Assembly: GCF_001642475.1 (NCBI RefSeq)
Contig: NW_019173938.1
Coordinates: 434,001 to 498,000 of the forward strand
DNA from: Fonsecaea monophora
Taxonomy: Eukaryota > Ascomycota > Eurotiomycetes > Chaetothyriales > Herpotrichiellaceae
Reading direction: 5' to 3'
DNA: 64,000 nucleotides
Below the pieces are notes generated by a model. The model was not told where the DNA came from. It was given only the letters and a program-made list of their open reading frames with translations, and did no database searches. Positions 55,435 through 64,000 of this stretch are shown piece after piece. Within the stretch, counting starts at the first letter, position 1. The number at the start of each line of letters is the position of its first letter. A program made the position numbers and the translations under genes.

Positions 55435-56781
55435 TCATACTGAGTCTTTGTACGCCCTTTTCCCTGGGATATCATAGTTGCCCCCCCCCCCTCTGCTCAT
55501 CCCAAACCTCGTCAACCTCCAACCCCACAAGCCAACCCAACACGCGCTGCAAACTGAACAAACTCCGCGCCCTCCAACCCCCGACTCTTGACATGTCCCT
55601 CTTCGATCTCTACGAGCACCCGGTTTTCCCAATAGATGCTCGCGACAGCTGAACTCCCACATGGCGCGGAGCAGAAGGGCGAGCCGGTGCTGGAACTCGG
55701 CGCGGGGGTATTTCTCGACCAGGCGCTCGAGGCGGCGGGTCTGGGACGCGGCGGCGGTGGACGAGTCTCCCCCAGCGGCGGAGAATTCTTGTAGCGTGTC
55801 GAGGCGCAGTTGGGTCCAGGATGGGTGTTCGATGTTTCTGAGACACTCGGCGGGGGGTGAGCGGAAGAGGTTGTTGAATGCCTCGGCCTCCTCTTCTGCT
55901 GTTTCCTCATGGTCGTGGTTATCATACGAAGCTGGATGAGCGTCCCCTTCGCCATTGAGCGACGTGTCGAGATCGCCGAGGTAGCCCCATGCAAAGCAGT
56001 CCGCGAGTCTCGGGAGACACTCTACCGACCCACCCCCTCGGCTGCGCAGTCGCAGCGATTCGAGACTCGCCTGCAACATGAATTCGCAGGCGACGTCCAT
56101 CCAGAAGTCGTCCGGCCCTTGCCTCACAACGTCGACAAAGGATGCGGAAATGGCCATGAAGCGCGGCAGGAGCGGCGACAGGAGCGAGGGATTTGAAGGA
56201 AGAGCTGTTGGCGGTGAGGCTGATGGCGCGTGAGGTAGTCTGGTCGTGTCCCAGGTGCTGTATATCTGCTGCTCTAGATTCCAGGCCCGCTCCTTGTCAG
56301 CTTCTTCGGCCGCTGTATAATCATTGTGGATCCCAACGTGGGAATCTCTCTCACGCCTGGCGAGCCATCTTCGACGATCCTTCAGATCGCTCATTGTGCG
56401 GTTGTAAACCCCCGACGAGTTTGCGGAGGAACGACCCGTGGCGATGACCTGAGTGCGGCGATATAACAGCAAGACGAGGAACTCTAGGATCTGTAGCCTA
56501 TAATTGAACTCGGCCGACTGCTCGTAGCAAGGATGGTGGTGGTTGAAGACCTTGAGGAAGCCGTCGAAGATGACAAGCATTCGCTGCTGCGGTCCGTACA
56601 TTGCCTTGTCGTCATCGTCCTCGTGGTCGTGTTGACATTGTCCTTCACACAGGGCCTCCAAGTGAGCCTCGACGGCCCGGAACAGAGTATACTCCAACAC
56701 CATGAGGTCGACGTCGAGCTGCAACTCCGGGTCTGCACAGCGAGTGTCCATTTGTGCTGGATATCGGACGTCGTCTATCAT
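55435..56781 (-). CDS. Uncharacterised protein, probably frameshifted near its end
   Basis: One frame of 448 residues from a real ATG at 56781. Not recognised. Helical parts are visible: LDVDLMVLEYTLFRAVEAHLEAL (about 22-44), RMLVIFDGFLKVFNHHHPCYE, YRLQILEFLVLLLYRRTQVI and WMDVACEFMLQASLESL. Acidic loops lie between. The last ~50 residues are a Gly/Arg/Cys-rich stretch unlike the rest. The adjacent frame, from about 55645 down to a TGA at 55512, reads YWENRVLVEIEEGHVKSR then LEGAEFVQFAARVGL, which looks more like protein. One extra base (or two missing) around 55640-55650 would join them, giving about 420 residues ending at 55512. Function unknown. Confidence 0.65.
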   Translation of the reverse strand: MIDDVRYPAQMDTRCADPELQLDVDLMVLEYTLFRAVEAHLEALCEGQCQHDHEDDDDKAMYGPQQRMLVIFDGFLKVFNHHHPCYEQSAEFNYRLQILEFLVLLLYRRTQVIATGRSSANSSGVYNRTMSDLKDRRRWLARRERDSHVGIHNDYTAAEEADKERAWNLEQQIYSTWDTTRLPHAPSASPPTALPSNPSLLSPLLPRFMAISASFVDVVRQGPDDFWMDVACEFMLQASLESLRLRSRGGGSVECLPRLADCFAWGYLGDLDTSLNGEGDAHPASYDNHDHEETAEEEAEAFNNLFRSPPAECLRNIEHPSWTQLRLDTLQEFSAAGGDSSTAAASQTRRLERLVEKYPRAEFQHRLALLLRAMWEFSCREHLLGKPGARRDRRGTCQESGVGGRGVCSVCSACWVGLWGWRLTRFGMSRGGGGNYDIPGKRAYKDSV

Positions 56782-57560
56782 TGTACCAAACTCCCGTTTC
56801 CCCCAACCAATCGAACGGCGATATATCCTCCGATCCTCCTCGAGGGTTTAGTTGGAATTGGGAAATAGTAAATCAAACAAGTCAGGTGTCATGCACCAAG
56901 GGTGTATCGCTTTCTTTTTTCTAAAAAAAAAATAAAAAAAATTGTCTCCCTCACGAGCTGCAACGCTTTTATGTATGTATGTGCAGAGTCACAGAGCTCC
57001 GTCACTGGAGATCGACCAGGAGAGAGCGCAGCAAGCAGCAAGCAGCAACAACAAGGGGGGCGATGATCCCTGCGTCATCACCGTGTTTCGGCGGCAACCT
57101 TGATGGCAACGGGACAGGGCGTCAGTGCTCGTGAATCGACGATCCATTGCTTTCTGGTTCGTCGACGATATATCTGAAGTGTCACTGTTTCGAGAGAGAA
57201 AAAGGCCAGACACAGACCGGGAAGAGGCGGGAAAAATGTGTCTGTGTGTGAGAGGGAGAAGAGCCTCGCTAGTGACCTCGCTTCGGGGTCGGTGTTGGCA
57301 TTTTGTCTTCACCGCAACTTATGCGAGATACATAGACACTTAGACAGCAATCAACTTAGAAAATAAGTAGGTTAGGTCAAAAAGACTTGATGCGAAAAGC
57401 GTCCATATGAAAGATAATCCCACAGTGGGTTCAGTATCTCGCTCAAAAACACCGTCGCTATGCATCCACGCCCCTGGGTATAATCTATGTCTATGCACTT
57501 CATGGTGACGGCCTCTAGACACTCGATGCAATTAATTCGTGAAATTCGTCTCCCATCTCG
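56782..57560. other. Intergenic, with an A-rich run
   Basis: About 0.78 kb holding the promoter of the uncharacterised gene and the 3' end of Jjj1. An A-rich run lies at about 56922-56941. No gene was supported. Confidence 0.45.
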
Positions 57561-59180
57561 TCATCTTTTCTTTCCTTTCGCGCCCTTGACACCTTTGACC
57601 TGAGTCACTGGAGCGGCGTGGTTTTTCTCCTTGATGTGGTTGAACAAGCGCGTCTTGGACGGAAACTCGGCCTTGCAGACGACACACTGAAACTCTGCTG
57701 CAGCCCTGTCGGATTGTTCTGCCGCCTTCTGTGCTGCCCTCTTTGCCTTTTTTTGCTTGGCCTTACCAATCTTGGGTTGTGCGAGCGTCTCAGGATCGGA
57801 TGTGAGAGGAGTGCCCGAGAGACTGACGTCGTCAAATGCTGCAGAAATTTTCTCCAAATGTTCTTCACCTAAGCGTCGCTCAATCTCTGATCGGGGAGCG
57901 TAATCGTCATCCTCTGAAGCCTCAGATGACTCGTGGCTATCCACCGTTCCTGCTAGATCTGTTTGCCGTTGATGTACCTCGGCGTCGCCTGGCTCGGTTT
58001 CAGCAATATCAGTCTTCGGAGAGGTTGACTTGGCTTGCTCATTGTGGAATTCGTCTCCATCAGCTGCCGTGGCGTCGCGGTCGCGTGCTGTATGACCATT
58101 TTCCAGCTCCAACTCTACACCCTCCTGGCGCATCTCCTTCTTCAGCTGTTTTAATAACTTGATATGCTTTTTGCTCTTCTCGTGAGCCTTGAATTGGGCC
58201 TCGCTCTTGAAAGTCTTGTCGCAGACCACGCAGTCATACTCGTGTTCCTCCAACTCAGACTCACTCGAGAACCCGCCTTCATATTCGTCTTTCGACCTGG
58301 ATTTGGCCCACTCTGCTATTGCCTCGGCGCCAGTTTCCTGGAGCTTCGCTTGTTGCGCTGCCCTTGATCGTGCAGCCTGTGCTGCAGTCGCCTCTCGGAG
58401 AGCCTTTTGCCGTTCAGCTTCCGACTTCTGGTTGTTTTGAACGCGAGGATCTCGTTTCCGAATAAAAGCAACCAAAGAGCGGACGGCTTCGTTGAACTCC
58501 TGAACGGCATCGTCCCGGATCTTCTTGTTTTCCTTCTCCATTAAGCGCCTTATTCGCCTGTCCGGCGCATCTGATAATCTGTATTGATCTTTCCAAGAAT
58601 AGCTCTTCTTGGTTGCAAACCCGTTCCACGCCGCGTAGAATGGGCGAACCACGTCCTCATAATCATCGTCCTTGAGCCCGAACTCGGGGTAATCCATTGG
58701 GTCTTCGTCCTCCCACTGACAAGCAATGTCCTCCTCTTTCGCAAGCTGCTTGAAGAAGTCGTTCAATCCGCCATAAAAGCCACTCGGAGCATTGGTATAT
58801 TCCAATCGGCCATTAAACTTCATCATCAATTTTAACACCTCCTCCGTGGTTGTCATGCGCATATTGTAGAAGAACTCATCTGACGTCGGGCCAGTAGCCT
58901 GGTCGCCGCGCAGAAGGATGTCTCTGTGCGAGTCGTACCACGCACGTTCCTGAGGGTCGGAGAGGACTTCGTAGGCAGACTGGATCTCGGCGAACAGTCT
59001 CGTGGTCTCTTCGACATTGCCATAATTTCGATCCGGGTGCAGTTCGAGGGCCTTTCGCCGGTATGCCTTTTTGAGGTCATCGTCGGTCGCAGTTCTTTCG
59101 ACACCGAGCAGATCATAGTAGTCAGCTTTGGCCGGAACCTGGTCCTGGGCAGCGCTGTCCGAGGACTGTCGTTGACCCAT
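57561..59180 (-). CDS. JJJ1: Jjj1-type J-domain and zinc-finger co-chaperone
   Basis: A single frame of 539 residues from the ATG at 59180; the 19 codons upstream start with GTG. The J domain occupies residues ~20-90 with HPD at 48-50 (YYDLLGVERTATDDDLKKAY). A charged central region follows. Then come two C2H2 zinc fingers of the U1-like type: CVVCDKTFKSEAQFKAHEKS near 340 and CVVCKAEFPSKTRLFNHIKE near the end, with a Glu/Asp-rich stretch between. Yeast Jjj1 is 590 residues and works with Ssa/Rei1 in removing Arx1 from pre-60S particles in the cytoplasm. The tail ends in Lys/Arg. It is divergent from the SPX-RING gene. Confidence 0.93.
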   Translation of the reverse strand: MGQRQSSDSAAQDQVPAKADYYDLLGVERTATDDDLKKAYRRKALELHPDRNYGNVEETTRLFAEIQSAYEVLSDPQERAWYDSHRDILLRGDQATGPTSDEFFYNMRMTTTEEVLKLMMKFNGRLEYTNAPSGFYGGLNDFFKQLAKEEDIACQWEDEDPMDYPEFGLKDDDYEDVVRPFYAAWNGFATKKSYSWKDQYRLSDAPDRRIRRLMEKENKKIRDDAVQEFNEAVRSLVAFIRKRDPRVQNNQKSEAERQKALREATAAQAARSRAAQQAKLQETGAEAIAEWAKSRSKDEYEGGFSSESELEEHEYDCVVCDKTFKSEAQFKAHEKSKKHIKLLKQLKKEMRQEGVELELENGHTARDRDATAADGDEFHNEQAKSTSPKTDIAETEPGDAEVHQRQTDLAGTVDSHESSEASEDDDYAPRSEIERRLGEEHLEKISAAFDDVSLSGTPLTSDPETLAQPKIGKAKQKKAKRAAQKAAEQSDRAAAEFQCVVCKAEFPSKTRLFNHIKEKNHAAPVTQVKGVKGAKGKKR

Positions 59181-59871
59181 GGCTGAGGCAATGGATGTTT
59201 GTCCCGGTCCAAAAGAGCGGTTCAATAGACAATCCACTCAAAATTGACGAGCATCATCCCGCAACGCCGTAGCGCCTCCACAGCCGACAGAGGTTACAAC
59301 ACCAACCACGGAGAAATATGGCGGTGAAACTGTTGGAATGGATCTCGAGCCTTGTGAGCCCCAGTAGTCAAGAATTGCTGCGCCATTTACGAATTATTCT
59401 AGCCTCGCCTAAAAAGTCCCGCCCAGCCCGCCTTGCCTAAAGTTCGAGGCTGAACCAACCAAGAAGAACCAAGGCTAACGAAGAGTCACGTGGAGGCACG
59501 TCCCAGCCAATTGACATCCTCCTCCGCGAAAATTCTGACGTGGATTTTGGTTCCTTGAATTTGCTGGTCGTAAGAGGCGCAGTTTCTGCTGTCATCTGTC
59601 ACCGGGTAGCAGCCTATGGGATGAAATTCTCGTCTCTCTCTCCACGGTTCCCATTTCCGACAACTCCCATTTATCGCGCGTGGCCATTTTCGCCATCTGG
59701 GGTTCCCGGAAGCAAAAGGCATATTAAAGTCACCCGCCCCCCACGAAGATGAGGCCCACGCCCAAAGATGGAAAATAAGCACGCGACGACCTTGAACATC
59801 CTGCTACTCGTTTCTCCACAGGGCTCATTCTATTCTATCTCTTCTTCACCATCTCTCATAAATGCTTCACG
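59181..59871. promoter_or_regulatory. Divergent promoter region, Jjj1 / SPX-RING
   Basis: 691 bp between divergent starts. It contains CACGTG at 59487-59492 (in GTCACGTGG) and CCAAT at 59507-59511. Either gene may be controlled through them. No other element was recognised. Confidence 0.5.
59487..59492. promoter_or_regulatory. CACGTG E-box
   Basis: A palindromic CACGTG, the core site of Pho4/NUC-1-type and Cbf1-type bHLH factors, about 380 bp upstream of the SPX-RING start and about 310 bp upstream of Jjj1. The preceding TCA context fits Cbf1/Met regulators at least as well as a phosphate regulator. Binding is not shown. Confidence 0.35.
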
Positions 59872-61329
59872 ATGAAGTTCGGTCAGGACTTTGAAGCTGC
59901 GCTTGCACGCGGCGAATATCCCCCAGAGTGGGTGAATTCTGCAATCTCCTATAAGAAGCTCAAGAAATGCATCAAGCGAGTGCAACAAGAACTTCTGAGC
60001 CTCGGGCTGGATAAGGAAACCCTCGATGCCCTGTGGAAACACGTTGGCTCAGGTGACTCTGATGCCGACGGAAGAATAAGCGATGGTTTGCTGCAGTATA
60101 CAGTCGAGGATGGCGAGACAGTCAACTTCACGCCCAAGCTGACAATTGTTGTTGACCCTCATGATGGCTCTCCTTTGGATGCATGGCTGAGTCCCGATAC
60201 GCGGAGGATCTTACGACGCCTTGCTAGATCATCAAACCCTAGCATTGATCATAATCAACGCCAGGACGAATCTCCTCACGGGAGAACCAGATTATACAAC
60301 CACCGGAACAGCGAGAGTGGGCAATCATTGGATAATGAGGACGGTCACCCTTTGAACACAGTTGAAGTTCCTCTGACCGCAGATTCAGAATTCTTTCAGA
60401 CACTCCGCCGAGAATTGGCATGTCTAGATGACCTTCAACAAGCCGAGTACGCCCGCCTCAAGGAGGAGATCGCTCGACTAGGCACTCAACTCCGTGCTCT
60501 GCGAGCTAGCAAGTCAAGACGATCCAAAAAGGAGGTCGAAGCATGGCGGAGGATCTTTGAACTCTATACTGATGCCGAGGTCTTCCTATCCTCTCATGAG
60601 GCTGACGCAGGGGCTCGAGATGCTACACATGCTCAAAACCAGTTCCAAGTCTTCAATGACTCCCTGGCCGCGCACCAAAAGAAGACTGTTGTAAAGCTCG
60701 GACAGGAAGCCAACGTGGCTTTGTCTCGATTCCTCCAGATCAACGTCAACCTTTTGCGGCTGATCAGATTCCAAGAAATCAATCGCACTGCTCTTAACAA
60801 GATTATGAAGAAGTTCGATAAGCGCACGGCTTTGCATGCGAAATCCTCTGTGGCACGATCACTCACAAAAACCTCTCCGTTCATGGTTGAAGATTTGGCA
60901 AAGGCCACATGCTTTACCATTTCCGAGGAAGTGTTGAGCATCATCCCGCAGCTCAACGATTACTTGTGTCCGATATGCTTCAGCATCTCATGGAAGCCCG
61001 TCAAATTACGTTGCGGCCACCTGTTTTGCATCAGGTGTATGGTTGTCCTACAAAGGGAGGAGAAAGATCATTGCCCTCTATGTCGAGAGGAGGTTGTCAT
61101 GGAAGCGACTGAAAGTAAGTTGTTCCCCATCCAGATGGAAAAATGTTAGGGATGGATGATCTAATTCTTTCTGTTAGAGAATATCGACCAGGCACTAGTC
61201 AAATTTCTCAAATCCAATTTCAAAACCGATGTGAGGGAGAAGCAAAGGCAAAACGAGATTGCAGCGGGAATCGATCAGTGGGGAGCTGCTTATGAGCATG
61301 CGCAAATGCAGAAATGCATTGTCATGTGA
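59872..61329 (+). CDS. SPX-domain RING-finger E3 ubiquitin ligase, CaaX-like tail
   Basis: Two exons, 59872-61114 and 61178-61329, across a 63-nt intron (GTAAGT...TTAG), giving 464 residues. The N-terminus is a typical SPX start (MKFGQDFEAALARGEYPPEW, then YKKLKKCIKRV), and the SPX fold continues through the long helices to about 330 (FFQTLRRELACLDDL, RIFELYTDAEVFLSSHE, VNLLRLIRFQEINRTALNKI). SPX domains sense inositol pyrophosphates and report phosphate status. The RING is at about 365-405 (CPICF...CGHLFCIRCMV...CPLC), a C3HC4 pattern. The protein ends in KCIVM: Cys, two aliphatic residues, Met, a CaaX-like box that fits farnesylation. This architecture is known in filamentous fungi and its targets are largely unknown. 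Confidence 0.92.
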
Positions 61330-62212
61330 GGCAGAACTTGGCCGCCCACTGTGCGCTATACCCCTCTTTCAAACCCTCATCAGCCAGCGATGAAGTATAC
61401 GAGCAGTTGATGATAATCATAATGGTTTTATAACACATCGCCTGGAGCAATCTGGCAGAACCGTCTCCTATGACACCTCCGACTGTCACCCTCTCTCCTA
61501 GCAGAACACGAATTCCAGCTCCAGCGAGAGACCTTTCATTGCCCAACCAATGAGTCACAGTTTACCGACCAGCCATCTCACTCGACTCCTGTGCACCTCC
61601 CTTGTCTCCCACGCATGGCGATCTGTCTCTCGTCTCGTTTTGCTTTTAACGTCAAGTGGATCAATGCACGAAGCTGATCCTCTTAAATCTGTCTTTGGCT
61701 CGATGGCAAGGGTCCATCGCAAGGCGGACATTCATTGCGCCTTGAATGTCTGTCGCTCGCTACGAGGTCTGTCCTGTTGTCATCCATCGCGATCACGCCC
61801 GTCTAGCGAAATGCATGCGCCGGCACCTCAGCACCAATTGTCTCACAGGATAATCTGTTTCAGCTGACAACCCCTGTCAAATCGCTGAACCCCACGTCCG
61901 CCAACCAACGAGAAGACCTAATGTTCAATAATTGCGGTCAGCCTTGTGGTCGCCTTGAGAAATTCTACAGCACGTAGTTAGTTGTGCTTATCGGGACTGG
62001 TTGACTGCTTCTAGCATAACTATTCGCGCACTTTGGCAGGACTTGCTCAAATGAAGTTTTGAGCGAGCTCCTATTCTACAGATATTTTGTCAAGAGCAAA
62101 TCCTATAGAGCGATGACAGAACTTCTCGAATTCAGCATTCCTTCCTCGAGTCTCTTAGCCGGCAGCCTGCCCGGTGCACCCATCCCAGCACTTCAGCCTC
62201 GCATCGTCCTCC
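61330..62212. other. Intergenic, no gene seen
   Basis: About 0.88 kb. A CCAAT lies near 61545. A few short frames on either strand look random. It may hold the promoter of the broken gene that follows. Confidence 0.4.
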
Positions 62213-63500
62213 ATGACATCCTCCGAACTACCTGAGCAGGAACTCTATAAAGGCAGATATGGAGACCTGAACCCTCACACTGTCGGCGATGTATTGCAAC
62301 GCCTTTCTGATCGACCCAGACAGAAGTACAGCGAAGAGTTGGATCTCTGTCTTTCAGTGATTCATGCACATATTGCCGAGTTACGTGCGAAGCTTGTGCA
62401 GCAGCTAAAATCATTGGAGCAAATGGTACTGCCTCGATTGGGATTGACAAGTACAGGGAGTCGCTATATCAGAGATCTACCTCCGATATCATCTGACTTC
62501 TTATCATGGCCTGTGGGCTATTCGCAGCTATCTTAGATCAGAAGCAGAACGCTCTACTACCTGGCCGGCGTTTGTCGAGAAGTTGCGCGGATGCATTGAA
62601 CAAGCTATTATATATGCAGAAAGGCTTCACTCCGAGCTGTGTCAAATTTCAGACAAGCCGCCATGTTGGACAGAACTTCAAGAGGATATTCTTTCACTTG
62701 TCGGCACCCTCAAAGATGTCCCAGGGGTTGTGGACGAGACGGAGACGGAGATTTCAGTCGTTGATGCGGAAAATGGTACGACTTGACATGCTCGAACATC
62801 GTCATTCGCTGACTGTTTCAGAGAAGCTCAACCAAAGCCAGGAACTGTCGAAGGCACATTCCAACACTGCTGACTCTCTGAGTAGCAAAGCGAAGATATC
62901 AGCAAAGTCAAGAGAGTGGGACTTGGAGGGGTAGGTACACGTTTAAAATCAGCTGCACGGGGCGCGCTGCGGAAAGCCACTACACGTCTTCATTCTTTCT
63001 CGTACGGGCTCGGAGATCAACGAAAGGCTTATGGGATTGTCTCCTTCTTCGCCATTGTCGGCTTGGCCTCGACTATACTGTCTGTTTGAAAATGCACTCC
63101 CTCGGCGATCCCAGTTCAGATTGATAGCAATTTCTGGTCCACATTCAGCCAGACCGTCGTCAGCTTTGCAGGACTGTACACCATCATAATACCAATACTT
63201 CGAAAGGCAAACATCAACCCCAGCAACGAAGTCGCATTTTACAGCATGCTGGTTTCCAGCCTGGTCACTGCAGCGTTGGGGATTATTGTTTACCACTTTC
63301 AAACCCGCACGAGCTTGATTCTCAACTTCCTGTCTAGTATTGCACAACTGTTTGCCACGTTGCAGCTGGTTGAAGATGCAGGGAAACAGATTACCACCCA
63401 GCACATGGAGATTAGCCATCAACGATCCGAGATTGGCTTTCTTGAGAGGGAGGTCGTCGACTTGAGAGCAGCTTTGGACAACGGCAGTCCGGCCCGCTAG
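62213..63500 (+). pseudogene. Coiled-coil membrane-protein gene, apparently broken
   Basis: Proposed pieces: 62213-62384; 62452-62775 after a 67-nt intron (GTGCGA...ACAAG, donor uncertain); 62822 to about 62930 after a 46-nt intron (GTACGA...TTTCAG); then to 63500. The product begins MTSSELPEQELYKGRYGDL, then helical stretches (SEIYLRYHLTSYHGLWAIR, ERLHSELCQI) and at least three hydrophobic segments in the last part (YGIVSFFAIVGLASTI, VVSFAGLYTIIIPIL, AFYSMLVSSLVTAALGIIVY). It ends in a coiled coil. Two defects are seen: near 62930 the frame must shift by one base (one G missing from a G run), and a TGA at 63087-63089 interrupts the same frame. I do not recognise the family. An intron of 36 nt could instead remove the TGA. 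Confidence 0.45.
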
Positions 63501-64000
63501 AAAAGGGCTTCTTGAGAGTCGAGAGGCAGGTGTAAGAACCCTTGGGACTAAGCCTTCTTGCGCGATAGAATCTTATACATTGGGGAGCACATCTGCATGG
63601 GATGAGTGCTTCCACGAACCCGCGACACTTGTAGGGGAGGATGGTTAATGAAAAGGAAGGGAAGCTAGGGGACGAAGTTGTGGACGGAGAGAGAAACACG
63701 GGGCAGGCTGAGCTGTTTCAGGGGTTTCCGAGTCCTATATGATCCGTTCTCTACAATGGTTGAGCCCAAGCTGAGTCCCCTGGTTCTTACAATGATGGCG
63801 TTCGTTGAATACCCAGTTATCAATCTGGTCTTGACGGACACCTTTTCTGGACTCGTTATTCTCTCTCTCTCTCTCTTCTGCCTGCACAGCCTTTGTATTA
63901 TTGTTATAGCGTATTGAGCTGCCCGGAAAAATAGCCAGTGACCTGATCTGACTCTACATTTCTGGGGACGGGGTTTTTAAATTACATACGTGTCTGGAAC
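63501..64000. other. Window end, no gene seen
   Basis: 500 bp with no supported frame. A (CT)n run lies near 63861-63880. Confidence 0.4.

Noticed and set aside
1..64000. New defence system, biosynthetic cluster or virus-derived region
   Set aside because: The genes are mostly single housekeeping genes on both strands. I saw no NLR, polyketide or NRPS module, terpene synthase, or viral gene.

Overview
The window reads as about 64 kb of nuclear DNA from a filamentous ascomycete (Pezizomycotina). The reasons are the short introns (mostly 46-90 nt) with GT...AG ends and CTAAC-like branch sites, the roughly 50% GC genes with CT-rich 5' flanks, and the gene set itself (Nup170, Pom152, Utp22, Smc6, Dhh1, Jjj1, an SPX-RING protein and a DUF6594 protein). 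I cannot name the genus. A eurotiomycete-like or chaetothyrialean fungus would fit, but this is only an impression. No tRNA, rRNA, CRISPR array, plasmid or biosynthetic gene cluster was found.

Layout. 0-20 kb: an EXPERA/TMEM97-type membrane protein, Nup170, a mitochondrial GatB/YqeY (Aim41) protein, an S9 peptidase, a GlcNAc-6-phosphate deacetylase divergent from an UNC93-type transporter, and a large Rog1-like DUF676 lipase. 20-26.6 kb: a cytochrome b2-type lactate dehydrogenase whose start codon is overlapped by a 77-codon upstream ORF, a seven-exon amino acid permease, and then a 1.2 kb island with a GAA microsatellite and decayed, RIP-like repeat relics. 26.6-45 kb: Utp22, the mitochondrial citrate carrier, Smc6 (with a frameshift near its end), Dhh1 and Pom152. 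45-64 kb: a UCH-type deubiquitinase, an FBXO21-like F-box protein, a DUF6594 membrane protein, a small GPI-anchored-like secreted protein, a Cdc25/rhodanese-type arsenate-reductase-like protein, an uncharacterised protein, Jjj1, an SPX-RING E3 ligase with a CaaX-like tail, and a broken membrane-protein gene.

Most genes are housekeeping and independent of each other. Some links are visible. Nup170 and Pom152 are partners in the pore. Utp22 and Jjj1 both serve ribosome assembly. A deubiquitinase, an F-box protein and a RING ligase lie in the last 20 kb. The deacetylase and the UNC93 transporter share a promoter region.

The most useful observations are (1) a one-base deletion near the 3' end of Smc6 that is exactly compensated in frame if the 49-nt last intron is kept; (2) a relic after the GAA repeat in which all seven in-frame stops are TAA or TAG, as expected for RIP of Gln codons; (3) two further apparently broken reading frames; and (4) the ORF overlapping the cytochrome b2 start. 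I did not find a convincing new defence or mobile system. Gene models were built by eye from reading frames, splice signals and recognised motifs.
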